Origin: Candidatus Atribacteria bacterium | Lineage (GTDB): Bacteria > Atribacterota > Phoenicimicrobiia > Phoenicimicrobiales > Stramentimicrobiaceae | Direction of reading: 5' to 3' | Assembly: GCA_029556475.1 (NCBI GenBank) | Contig: JAKQEP010000077.1 | Location: forward strand, 1 to 54,901 | DNA length: 54,901 nucleotides | Part shown: positions 41,935 through 52,655 of the stretch, one piece after another | Numbering within the stretch: position 1 is the first letter of the stretch | Layout: every line of letters begins with the position of its first letter | Position numbers and translations under genes: made by a program | The notes under the pieces: generated by a model | The model's input: only the letters and a program-made list of their open reading frames with translations | Told to the model about the DNA's origin: nothing | Database searches by the model: none

Positions 41935-43189
41935 ACCATTCAGGGCTTTAAGGCCAAAAGAAGAACTGGTTTCGAAAGTAAATTCTCCACCCTATGATAT
42001 TATCAGTAAAGAAGAAGCGGAATTAGTTATTGGATATAATCCCTATTCTTTTTTGAAGGTGGTTAAGCCGGAAGCGGCTATTAAAAAGGTTGGAGATATT
42101 ACAAATTATCAACTTGCGGAGGTAGCTGCCAGAAATCTACAGGAAATGATCAGGCAGGAAATCTTCTTACAAGATAAAGAGGAATATTTCTATCTTTACA
42201 GCCAGAGCAATGAAATATATCAAAGGATGGGGCTGGTAGTTTGTTTATCAGCAGAAGATTATCTTAAAGGAATTATAAAAAAACATGAAAATATCAATAC
42301 AGGAACCTATCAACAGAGAGTCAACCATATTATGAAAACTAAAGCCCATACTGGTTGTATTTTAGTTCTTTATAAGAGCAATGATGGGATAGAAGAATTG
42401 TTGAAACAAGAGGCTGGTAGCAAAAAACCAATATATGAATTTGAATCTGATGATGGAATGAAAAATTGCTGCTGGCAGATTCAGGAGAAGGAGATTATTA
42501 TTTCTCTGATAAAAGCCTTTCAGGATATTCCCAGTCTTTACATTGCTGATGGACATCATAGGACTGCTGCGGCAGTAGAGGTAGCTCAATTACTGAAAGC
42601 TCAACAGAAAAAAGGTGAAGATAAAGAAAAAAAGGTAATCGAAGAATACATGTATTTTCCAGCAGTGCTAATACCAGATAATCAAATTCATATTTCTGCC
42701 TACCATCGAGTAGTGAGAATACCTCTTGATTTTAATAAAGATTATTTTATCAACCAGTTAGCACAGATATTTAAAATTGAAAAGATTTCCCCCAATCACC
42801 CCTTTTTACCAGTCAAAAAACATGAATTTGGTATGAATATATTCGGGCAATGGTATAGGTTATTAGTAAAAGAGGGAATTTTACATAAAGAAAAAAGGGA
42901 TATTACCAGTAGACTGGATGTATCTATCTTACAGGAGCTGGTATTGTATCCCATATTGGGAATTAAATATCCTCAACAAAACAATATAATTGAATTTATA
43001 GGTGGAGTTAATTCCTTGCCAAAAATCGAAGAAAGAATCAGGCAAGGAGCCGTCATTGTATTTACTCTGTTCCCTACCTTAATTGAAGATGTTATAGAGA
43101 TTTCTGAAATGGAAAAAATTATGCCACCCAAGTCGACCTGGTTTACACCAAAACTGAGAAGTGGTATTTTCGTCCACTATTTTGGCTAG
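41921..43189 (+). CDS. DUF1015 family protein
   Basis: A 422-residue protein whose start, MVYIKPFRALRPKEELVSKV followed by NSPPYDII, is typical of DUF1015. The conserved motif ADGHHRTAAAVE (D210-R214) recalls the DGHxR loop of ParB/Srx-type kinases such as the free-serine kinase SerK. The family is often beside serA. Here it overlaps serA by 14 nt behind a serine T-box. A role in serine or phosphoserine metabolism is therefore suggested by context, but no reaction has been established from sequence. Confidence 0.82.
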   Translation: MVYIKPFRALRPKEELVSKVNSPPYDIISKEEAELVIGYNPYSFLKVVKPEAAIKKVGDITNYQLAEVAARNLQEMIRQEIFLQDKEEYFYLYSQSNEIYQRMGLVVCLSAEDYLKGIIKKHENINTGTYQQRVNHIMKTKAHTGCILVLYKSNDGIEELLKQEAGSKKPIYEFESDDGMKNCCWQIQEKEIIISLIKAFQDIPSLYIADGHHRTAAAVEVAQLLKAQQKKGEDKEKKVIEEYMYFPAVLIPDNQIHISAYHRVVRIPLDFNKDYFINQLAQIFKIEKISPNHPFLPVKKHEFGMNIFGQWYRLLVKEGILHKEKRDITSRLDVSILQELVLYPILGIKYPQQNNIIEFIGGVNSLPKIEERIRQGAVIVFTLFPTLIEDVIEISEMEKIMPPKSTWFTPKLRSGIFVHYFG

Positions 43190-43426
43190 AAATTTAGAAA
43201 GACGTTCTCTGCTGTGAGAGAATTTACTTTACCATAACTCATACTAAGGGTATACTATTATATAGAAGTACAGAATTGAACTGTGAAAATTTAAAAGTTG
43301 TTATTCATTATTATTAAGACATGGGGAAGACTAACTTTTATTTATTTCCTATACCTGTTCAATGCCTATTTACTGAACAATAAGATTAAAATCTGGTTTT
43401 ACAGAAGATAGAAGAAAGGGAAAAAG

Positions 43427-44425
43427 ATGAAAGTCAATTTAAGAAATCGTCATTTATTGACTCTTGAGGATTTTGACAAAGAAGAAATAGCTTTTTTAAT
43501 AGAACTGGCTGCAGAACTTAAAAAAGCTAAACATAATGGAAAAGAGGTGCAAAAATTAAAGAATAAAAACATTGCATTAGTATTTGAAAAACCATCAACC
43601 AGGACCAGAAGTGCTTTTGAGGTGGCTGCACATGATCAGGGAGCCAATATTACCTATCTGGAAGCAATTAGTTCTCACATAGGCTTGAAGGAATCTATGG
43701 AGGATACTGCCAGGGTTTTAGGCCGTTATTATGATGGGATAGGATTTCGGGGATTTAAACAAGAATCTGTGGAGATATTGGCTAAATATTCCGGAGCAGT
43801 GGTCTGGAATGGCCTAACAGACACAAAACATCCTACACAGGCTATAGCTGACTTAATGACCATCAAAGAAAAGATAAAAAAACCCCTGGAAAAGGTTATA
43901 ATCACATATGTTGGGGATGGTAGGGCAAATACCTCTAACTCCTTACTTTTAATTTCTTCAATTTTTGGTATTAAATTTCGTATTGTATCCCCAAAACTTC
44001 TCTATCCCAATAGAGAATTGCTTGATACCGCAAAAAAAATTGCAGAAAAATCTGGTAGCAGCATTGAGCTAACTGATAATATTTTAAAAGGGGTACGCGG
44101 TAGTGATGTGATTTATACTGATATATGGGTGTCAATGGGAGAAGAACACTTAATCGGAGAACGGATATTATTGCTAAAAGAATACCAGGTGGATATGGAT
44201 ATGATTAAAGCTACAGAAAATCCCGATGTCTTATTTTTACATCCTTTACCTTCTTTTCATGATATAAATACCAAAATAGGAATGGAGGTTTTTCATAAGT
44301 TTGGATTGAAGTCTATGGAAGTAACTGATGAAGTATTTCGAAGCAAACATTCTGTGGTTTTTGATGAAGCAGAAAATAAGCTTCATACCATAAAGGCGAT
44401 TATGATAGCTACCTTAGGTAATTGA
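43427..44425 (+). CDS. Ornithine carbamoyltransferase-like protein with altered HCLP motif
   Basis: A 332-residue transcarbamylase. The carbamoyl-phosphate loop is EKPSTRTRSAFE, with HPTQAIADLM, and the ornithine loop DIWVSMGEE is intact. The C-terminal VTDEVFRSKHSVVFDEAEN and LHTIKAIMIATLG are also OTC-like. The usual FLHCLPAFHD reads FLHPLPSFHD, so the substrate-binding Cys is Pro. OTC converts ornithine and carbamoyl phosphate to citrulline or the reverse. No arginine genes are near; an aminotransferase follows. Substrate identity is thus less than certain. Confidence 0.85.
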   Translation: MKVNLRNRHLLTLEDFDKEEIAFLIELAAELKKAKHNGKEVQKLKNKNIALVFEKPSTRTRSAFEVAAHDQGANITYLEAISSHIGLKESMEDTARVLGRYYDGIGFRGFKQESVEILAKYSGAVVWNGLTDTKHPTQAIADLMTIKEKIKKPLEKVIITYVGDGRANTSNSLLLISSIFGIKFRIVSPKLLYPNRELLDTAKKIAEKSGSSIELTDNILKGVRGSDVIYTDIWVSMGEEHLIGERILLLKEYQVDMDMIKATENPDVLFLHPLPSFHDINTKIGMEVFHKFGLKSMEVTDEVFRSKHSVVFDEAENKLHTIKAIMIATLGN

Positions 44426-44508
44426 TACTATCTTTGGTATCAGTACAAACCATAAGTTTTAATTGATACCTTATAAATATAGTTCAATGAAAAAGGAGTT
44501 TAATCAAA

Positions 44509-46417
<1,909 letters not shown>

Positions 46418-46491
46418 ATCCTCTTTAACCTTAAGGGCGATGAGTCATTCATATTCATTTGTTATCTGAGACGCGAAGATTTAATTACTTT

Positions 46492-46541
46492 CAATCTCTT
46501 CAATATTTTCCACTAAAATAATGAAGAGATTGTATTCTTTT
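46492..46541 (+). terminator. Rho-independent terminator after pyrR
   Basis: CAATCTCTTCA (46492-46502) pairs perfectly over 11 bp with TGAAGAGATTG (46522-46532), followed by a T-rich run. It separates the OTC/aminotransferase/pyrR unit from the AOR operon. Confidence 0.75.
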
Positions 46542-46593
46542 AAAAAATTTTATAATTAGAAGCACAGTCTTACAATTCAACCAGGGGGCTTAT

Positions 46594-48384
46594 ATGTTAT
46601 ATGGTAACTGGGGTAAGATATTAGAAATAGATGTAAAACGAAAAATAACAAGGATAGTAAAGCCATCTGAAGAAATCTATGACAAGTTTTTAGGTGGACG
46701 TGGACTGGGAGTATATTTGTATACTCAGTATGCCAGTCCATTGAATGGTTATGCCCTATCAGAGGGAAACCCGATTATTATTACTACCGGACCTTTGACC
46801 GGCACGCCAGTTCCCACTGCAGGAAGAGCAGCAATGACCTCCAGGTCTCCTTTGACCGGAACAATTTTTACATCCAGTTCCGGTGGTATATCAGGAGCAT
46901 CCTTAAAATTTACAGGATATGATGCTCTGGTTATTATCGGTAAATCGGAAAAACCGGTCTATATCTATATCAGTGATAATGAGATAGGAATAGAAGATGC
47001 CACTGCCTTATGGGGGAAGAATACGATTGAGACTACTCAAAATTTAAAGGAAAAATATTCCGGATATTCAAGTATCATCTCTATTGGCCCGGCTGGTGAA
47101 AATCAGGTCTTGTTTGCCAGTGTGATTACCGATGGGGCAAGGGGTTTTGGCCGAGGTGGATTGGGGACAGTATGGGGTTACAAGAATATAAAAGCACTGG
47201 TGATAAAAAAGGGCAGGAAAAAACCTCGGATAAAAGATAAAGAAAAATTAAAAAATGTAGTGTATGAAGCAAATAAGTCAATCAAACAAAATCCGGTTAC
47301 CTCTAAAGCTCTTCCTGAACTTGGTTCTAGTTTTATGCTCGATGTGGTTTATTTCGATAGGGCCTTGCCTGTTAAAAATTTTTCTGACAATAGGTTCCCG
47401 ACAATCGATAGGATAGGAAGTACTGCCTTGCAAGAAGAAATCTTTGAAAATTCAATTTCCTGTTGGGGATGCCCCATATCTTGCGGTAGGATATGTCATG
47501 ATAATGAAGACAAAGTTTCGGAAGGACCGGAGTTTGAGACTATCTGGGCTTTAGGACCAAATTTAGGGATAGATGATTTAGTATTTATTCAGAAAGCAAA
47601 TCGATTGGCAAATGAATATGGCCTGGATACCATTTCCCTTGGTGGAGTAATAGCTTTTGCTATGGAAGCCACAGAAAGAGGAATACTTGATTTTGGGGTA
47701 AAGTTTGGAGAGAAAGAAAAAATCCCCGATCTTATTAAGAAAATTGCTAAAAATAATGGCATAGGCCAGGATTTAAAAACAGGTACTGGAAATTTAGCTC
47801 GAAAAATAGGTAAAAAAGCCAGCTACTTTGCCATAAATGTCAAAGGATTAGAATTGGCAGCTTACGATCCGCGTATTATTAAAGGTATGGCAGTAGGTTA
47901 TGCTACTTCCAACCGAGGGGGCTGTCATTTACACGGAGGTTATTCTGCGGGCTCAGAAATATTAGGTCTGCCCCGTAGAGTCGATCCGGCTCTACAGATA
48001 AGCAAAGGAACTCTTGTGGCAAAAAGACAGAATGATTCGGCAGCAGTGGATAGCCTGATTGTATGTCAGTTTGCCAGTATGGCAGTATCTTTAGAGATCT
48101 GGTCCAGGATATTGACTGCTGTGTCAGGAAAACAATATTCTGCAAAAAGGCTGAGCCAGATAGGTGAGAGAATTCATAATCTGGAGCGAATAATCAATCT
48201 AAAACTTGGGTTTACCAGAAAAGATGATTCTTTACCACCTAAATTAATAGAGGAACATTTAGGGGAGGAAAAGATAGAATTGGATGTTATGTTAGATGAA
48301 TATTATGAATTCAGAGGATGGAGCAGGGAGGGTATCCCAACTGAAAAGAAAGTTTTAGAATTGGAGTTGAATAATTTTTTATGA
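46594..48384 (+). CDS. aor: Aldehyde:ferredoxin oxidoreductase (tungsten-type)
   Basis: A 596-residue AOR. Cys290, Cys293 and Cys297 in SCWGCPISCGRIC bind the [4Fe-4S] cluster, with a later Cys near SLIVCQF as fourth ligand. GRGGLGTVWGYKNIKAL and GPEFETIWALGPN are characteristic of the W-bispyranopterin pocket. The enzyme oxidises aldehydes to acids while reducing ferredoxin. The start overlaps nothing upstream, and the stop overlaps the class II aldolase start by 4 nt. The aldehyde may come from the aldolase product. Confidence 0.93.
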   Translation: MLYGNWGKILEIDVKRKITRIVKPSEEIYDKFLGGRGLGVYLYTQYASPLNGYALSEGNPIIITTGPLTGTPVPTAGRAAMTSRSPLTGTIFTSSSGGISGASLKFTGYDALVIIGKSEKPVYIYISDNEIGIEDATALWGKNTIETTQNLKEKYSGYSSIISIGPAGENQVLFASVITDGARGFGRGGLGTVWGYKNIKALVIKKGRKKPRIKDKEKLKNVVYEANKSIKQNPVTSKALPELGSSFMLDVVYFDRALPVKNFSDNRFPTIDRIGSTALQEEIFENSISCWGCPISCGRICHDNEDKVSEGPEFETIWALGPNLGIDDLVFIQKANRLANEYGLDTISLGGVIAFAMEATERGILDFGVKFGEKEKIPDLIKKIAKNNGIGQDLKTGTGNLARKIGKKASYFAINVKGLELAAYDPRIIKGMAVGYATSNRGGCHLHGGYSAGSEILGLPRRVDPALQISKGTLVAKRQNDSAAVDSLIVCQFASMAVSLEIWSRILTAVSGKQYSAKRLSQIGERIHNLERIINLKLGFTRKDDSLPPKLIEEHLGEEKIELDVMLDEYYEFRGWSREGIPTEKKVLELELNNFL

Positions 48385-48995
48385 AAAAAGTCTCACCAAG
48401 TATTGTACAATATTTTCAAAAAATTGGATGGGCTTCTTATATTGCCGGACTGCAAGATACCCATAGTGGAAACATGAGTATGCGTATTGGTAATCGTATG
48501 CTAATTACCAGGCGTGGCTCCATGCTCGGCTTTTTAAATGATTATGATATTATTGAGATAAGTTTAGAAAAAAATGACAGTGGAGTTAGTCTGGCTTCCA
48601 GTGAAATAGGAATACATAGGGCAATTTATAGGGAGACAAATGGATTGGCTATTGTCCATGCCCATCTTATTAATGCTGTAGTTCTTTCTCTGATTAATGA
48701 TGAGATTGTTCCGGTGGATGTGGAAGGCTCCTATACCATCAGAAAAGTTCCGGTGGTTAGCTTTGAGTATGGCAGCGGTTCGAGAGAGATGGAAGAAGAG
48801 ATTCCCAGACATCTGAAAGACAATAAGATTATGGTGATAAAGGGGCATGGTGCTATTGCTATAGGAGAGACTATGGAAGAAGCTCTCTTTTATAACAGTG
48901 TGTTGGAAAACTCCTGTAAAATAATTGTTGGAATTAACTCTCTAGGCAAGAAAGCGGATGATTTTAAACCGAAAAACATTTCTGAAGGATGGTAA
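48381..48995 (+). CDS. Class II aldolase/adducin family protein (fuculose-phosphate aldolase type)
   Basis: A 204-residue zinc aldolase. The Zn-ligands are the HAH in IVHAHLINAV and the His in KGHGAIAIG; the catalytic Glu is in SSEIGIHRAIY. GNMSMRIGNRMLITRRGSML matches the phosphate loop region. Such enzymes cleave fuculose, rhamnulose or ribulose phosphates or related acids to an aldehyde and DHAP or pyruvate. It is translationally coupled to AOR (ATGA), which suggests joint aldehyde handling. Specific substrate unknown. Confidence 0.88.
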   Translation: MKKVSPSIVQYFQKIGWASYIAGLQDTHSGNMSMRIGNRMLITRRGSMLGFLNDYDIIEISLEKNDSGVSLASSEIGIHRAIYRETNGLAIVHAHLINAVVLSLINDEIVPVDVEGSYTIRKVPVVSFEYGSGSREMEEEIPRHLKDNKIMVIKGHGAIAIGETMEEALFYNSVLENSCKIIVGINSLGKKADDFKPKNISEGW

Positions 48996-49268
48996 ATATG
49001 CCTTGAGTGGTGCATGGCCACGAAGAAATCTCATCCAATTGTACTGGAATAGAATTAAATAATATGGTTTTAGCTTATAATTTTCAGTTAATTGCTTTTC
49101 TTTAAATATAATAGTACATTTCTAGATTCTTCTATTTTTCTAGTAAATTAGATGCTGACTGATTGTTAATTACTTATTATAATCGTTACTTATAACTATA
49201 ATTTTTATGGTTCACTGCTATTATACTGATATACTTATAGAGAAGTTTTTAAGAGGTTAGTATAAAAA

Positions 49269-50171
49269 ATGACCACCGGAATTATTTTTAACATCAAAAA
49301 ATTTGCTATACATGATGGACCCGGTATTCGTACCACCATCTTTTTCAAAGGGTGCCCTTTGCGTTGTCAATGGTGTCATAACCCGGAAAGCTGGTTTCAT
49401 CAGCCGGAGATTTATTTTAATCAAGAAAAATGTATTCAATGTTATCAATGCCTCTCCTCCTGTCCAGAACAGGCCATCATTTTAAAGGACAATTTTCCCC
49501 ATACAGATAAAAACAGATGTACCATTTCGGGACGTTGTGTCTCTATCTGCCCGGCGCAGGCTAGAGAGATAATAGGCCGAAGGGTAACCCCTGAAGAGGT
49601 TATGGAGGAGATCAGAAAAGATTTAGTTTTTTATCAGGAATCTCGGGGTGGTGTCACTTTCTCAGGGGGAGAACCTTTAGGGCAGATTGACTTTCTATAT
49701 GATTTGCTATTACTATGCCAAAAAGAGGGTATACATAGGGCAGTAGATACCTCAGGTTACGCCCCCTGGTCTGATGTGGAATACATACTTCCTCTTGTTG
49801 ACCTGTGGCTCTATGATCTGAAACTGCTCAATGAAGAAAAACATAAAAAATATACAGGAGTTTCCAATCAGCTAATACTGGAGAACTTAAAGAGACTTTC
49901 TTCCTCAGGTGTTGCTATCGAAGTGAGAATTCCCCTCATACCCGGAATTAATGATAATGAAGAGGAGTTGATTGAAATGGTCAGATTTCTTGATTCTTTG
50001 AAGATAAAAAGGGTTAGTATTCTTCCCTTTCACAGAATGGGATTGGACAAATACACCCGGTTGGGTTTGGAGAATAGTATGAAAGATGTGGAAGCCATAT
50101 CAGAAACAGAATTGGAAAAAATAATAAAACCTTTCAGGAAGTCTAATTTTATAATTACCATAGGAGGCTAA
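49269..50171 (+). CDS. Glycyl radical enzyme activase (radical SAM)
   Basis: A 300-residue PFL-activase-like protein. The radical SAM motif is C29-xxx-C33-xx-C36 (GCPLRCQWCHNPE), and TFSGGEPLGQ is the SAM loop. A ferredoxin insert has one full cluster (Cys55, 58, 61, 65). The second has Cys84, Cys90 and Cys94 but Ser at the expected position 87, so it may hold a three-Cys cluster. The enzyme puts the glycyl radical on the partner encoded 2 nt downstream. Confidence 0.93.
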   Translation: MTTGIIFNIKKFAIHDGPGIRTTIFFKGCPLRCQWCHNPESWFHQPEIYFNQEKCIQCYQCLSSCPEQAIILKDNFPHTDKNRCTISGRCVSICPAQAREIIGRRVTPEEVMEEIRKDLVFYQESRGGVTFSGGEPLGQIDFLYDLLLLCQKEGIHRAVDTSGYAPWSDVEYILPLVDLWLYDLKLLNEEKHKKYTGVSNQLILENLKRLSSSGVAIEVRIPLIPGINDNEEELIEMVRFLDSLKIKRVSILPFHRMGLDKYTRLGLENSMKDVEAISETELEKIIKPFRKSNFIITIGG

Positions 50172-50173
50172 AG

Positions 50174-52534
50174 ATGAATAGCAGAGTAGCAAGATTGAGA
50201 GAAATAAGTCTCACCGTCAAACCCTCTATTGATATCGAAAGAGCTAAATTGATAACAGAAGCCTATCAACTTTATCAGGGCAAGGTTCCTGTTCCAATCT
50301 TGAGAGCTTTAGCTTTTAAACACCTATTAGAGAAAAAGACAGTAGCAATTGTTCAAGATGAGCTCATTGTGGGAGAACGAGGGAGTGCACCCTGTGCCAC
50401 TCCCACCTATCCTGAACTATGCTGCCATACCTTAGAAGATTTTGAGATTATTGACAAAAGGGATAAAATATCTTTCCAGGTAAGCAGTGAGGTAAAAAAA
50501 ATACAGGAAGAGATGATTATACCCTTCTGGCAGGAACGTTCCATACGTCACCAGGTCTTTTCTCTAATGGACCAGAATTGGCTGGATTGCTATCAAGCTG
50601 GTGTTTTCACCGAATTTATGGAACAGAGGGCACCAGGCCATACGGTTGCTGATGGTAAGATTTATCGGGAGGGCTTTCTGGACCTTAAAAAGAAGATTGA
50701 AAAGAATATTGATTCTTTAGACTTTCATAATGATAGCGGGGCATATCAAAAACTCATCCAGCTGAGGGCTATGTCTATCTGTGCTGATGCTATCGTTGCC
50801 CTGGCTAACCGATATGCCCAGCTGGCTGAAAAATTAGCTGCACGGGAAGAGAATCTCTCCCGTAAAAAAGAATTACATACTATTTCTGAAGTTTGTCGAC
50901 AGGTACCGGCTTATGCCCCCCGTAATTTCTGGGAAGCCTTACAGATGTACTGGTTTGTCCATATAGGAGTCATTAGTGAGCTTAATACCTGGGATTCCTT
51001 CAATCCCGGTCACCTGGATCAGCATCTTTTGCCCTTCTATGAGCAAGGTCTGTCAAGTGGAACATTAAATCGGGAAAAAGCTAAAGAATTATTAGAATGT
51101 CTCTGGATTAAATTTAATAACCAACCTGCTCCTCCCAAAGTAGGAGTAACCTTAGCAGAGAGTGGCACCTATACCGATTTTGCCAATATCAATAGTGGGG
51201 GACTCACCCCTCAGGGAGAGGATGGGGTCAATGAAGTTACCTATCTCATACTGGAGGTTATAGATGAGATGCGACTCTTGCAACCCAGTACCAATATACA
51301 GTTAAGCCAGAAGAGTCCTGATCTATTCCTGAAACGTGCCTGTGAGATAATCCGCAAAGGCTGGGGGCAGCCTTCAGTTTTTAATAGTGAGCTAGTAATA
51401 TCCGAGCTCTTAAGACAGGGGAAAAGTCTCACCGATGCCCGGGAGGGGGGAACCAGCGGTTGTGTAGAAACGGGAGCATTTGGAAAGGAAGCTTATATCT
51501 TAACCGGATACTTTAACTTAGTCAAAGTACTGGAAGTTACTCTTTATAATGGCTTTGATCCCAGAAGTAATAAACAGATTGGTCCTACTACCGGTGATCC
51601 CAGAACCTTTACCAGTTATGAAGAACTCTTTGCGGCTTTTCGAAAACAATTACACCACTTTATTGAAATTAAAATGAAAGGAAATAATATCATAGAACAA
51701 CTCTATGCTCAAAATATGCCAGCTCCATTTTTGTCCCTTATTATAAGTGATTGCCTGGAAAAAGGAGTGGACTACAATGCCGGTGGCGCCCGTTACAATA
51801 CCAATTATCTGCAGGGAGTAGGGATAGGAACTATCACTGATAGTCTGTCAGCTATAAAATACCACGTTTTTGATAAAAAGCATATTAGTATGGAAACCCT
51901 TCTATCTATCTTAGCTGACAATTACCGGGGTGAATTAAAAGCTCGTCAACTCTTAAAGCAAAACACCTCCCGGTACGGCAATGATGATGACTATGCTGAC
52001 ACTATTATGCAGGGGGTTTTTGAAGCTTTCTATCACGAAGTAGAAGGGCGCTCCAACACCAAAGGAGGGAAATACTGTATCAATATGCTGCCCACTACCT
52101 GTCATATCTACTTTGGTTCAGTAATTGGTGCAACACCTGATGGTCGTAAGGCAAAGGAGCCTCTCTCAGAAGGCATCTCCCCGGTACAGGGAGCTGATCG
52201 ACATGGACCCACAGCGGTAATAAAGTCGGCTGCCAAGATGGATCAGGCCAAAACTGGAGGAACCCTTTTAAATCAAAAGTTTACCCCCTCTCTCTTAGAA
52301 GGAGAAAAAGGTCTGGAAAGCCTGGCACATCTCATCAGGGCTTACTTTAAATTAGGTGGCCATCATATACAATTCAATGTGGTGAAAGCCGAAACGTTAA
52401 GGGCTGCTCAGGAAAATCCAGAGGAGTATCAGAATCTTATTGTACGGGTAGCCGGTTATAGTGATTATTTCAATAACCTCAGCAAGACTCTGCAGGAAGA
52501 GATTATCAGCAGAACCGAACATGACGAGTATTAA
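50174..52534 (+). CDS. hypD: Glycyl radical enzyme, probable trans-4-hydroxy-L-proline dehydratase
   Basis: A 786-residue glycyl radical enzyme of the dehydratase group. The thiyl Cys is Cys430 in GTSGCVETGAFG and the radical Gly is Gly761 in RVAGYSDYF. From memory of the Clostridioides difficile HypD site (H160, D278, S334, F340, C434, E436, Y450, T645, G765), every position shifted by four residues is present here: H156, D274, S330, F336, C430, E432, Y446, T641, G761. HypD dehydrates trans-4-hydroxy-L-proline to pyrroline-5-carboxylate. The partner P5C reductase is not in the window. Its activase is directly upstream. Comparison from memory only. Confidence 0.85.
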   Translation: MNSRVARLREISLTVKPSIDIERAKLITEAYQLYQGKVPVPILRALAFKHLLEKKTVAIVQDELIVGERGSAPCATPTYPELCCHTLEDFEIIDKRDKISFQVSSEVKKIQEEMIIPFWQERSIRHQVFSLMDQNWLDCYQAGVFTEFMEQRAPGHTVADGKIYREGFLDLKKKIEKNIDSLDFHNDSGAYQKLIQLRAMSICADAIVALANRYAQLAEKLAAREENLSRKKELHTISEVCRQVPAYAPRNFWEALQMYWFVHIGVISELNTWDSFNPGHLDQHLLPFYEQGLSSGTLNREKAKELLECLWIKFNNQPAPPKVGVTLAESGTYTDFANINSGGLTPQGEDGVNEVTYLILEVIDEMRLLQPSTNIQLSQKSPDLFLKRACEIIRKGWGQPSVFNSELVISELLRQGKSLTDAREGGTSGCVETGAFGKEAYILTGYFNLVKVLEVTLYNGFDPRSNKQIGPTTGDPRTFTSYEELFAAFRKQLHHFIEIKMKGNNIIEQLYAQNMPAPFLSLIISDCLEKGVDYNAGGARYNTNYLQGVGIGTITDSLSAIKYHVFDKKHISMETLLSILADNYRGELKARQLLKQNTSRYGNDDDYADTIMQGVFEAFYHEVEGRSNTKGGKYCINMLPTTCHIYFGSVIGATPDGRKAKEPLSEGISPVQGADRHGPTAVIKSAAKMDQAKTGGTLLNQKFTPSLLEGEKGLESLAHLIRAYFKLGGHHIQFNVVKAETLRAAQENPEEYQNLIVRVAGYSDYFNNLSKTLQEEIISRTEHDEY

Positions 52535-52655
52535 AAAGGTGATAATAAATATATTTTTACCATATTGCATTGGTTGTAATGATATTAGATTTATAGAAAA
52601 GAAAGTAAAAACTATAACGAATATAGTATTTATATGAATATGGATTGGAGGAGAG

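Noticed and set aside
43205-43222. TTCTCT/AGAGAA hairpin after DUF1015
   Set aside because: A short perfect stem but low GC and only a weak T-rich tail; not reported as a terminator.
44423-44442. Hairpin TGATACT/GGTATCA at the end of the transcarbamylase gene
   Set aside because: Seven pairs with a wobble and no T-run, so terminator function is not supported.
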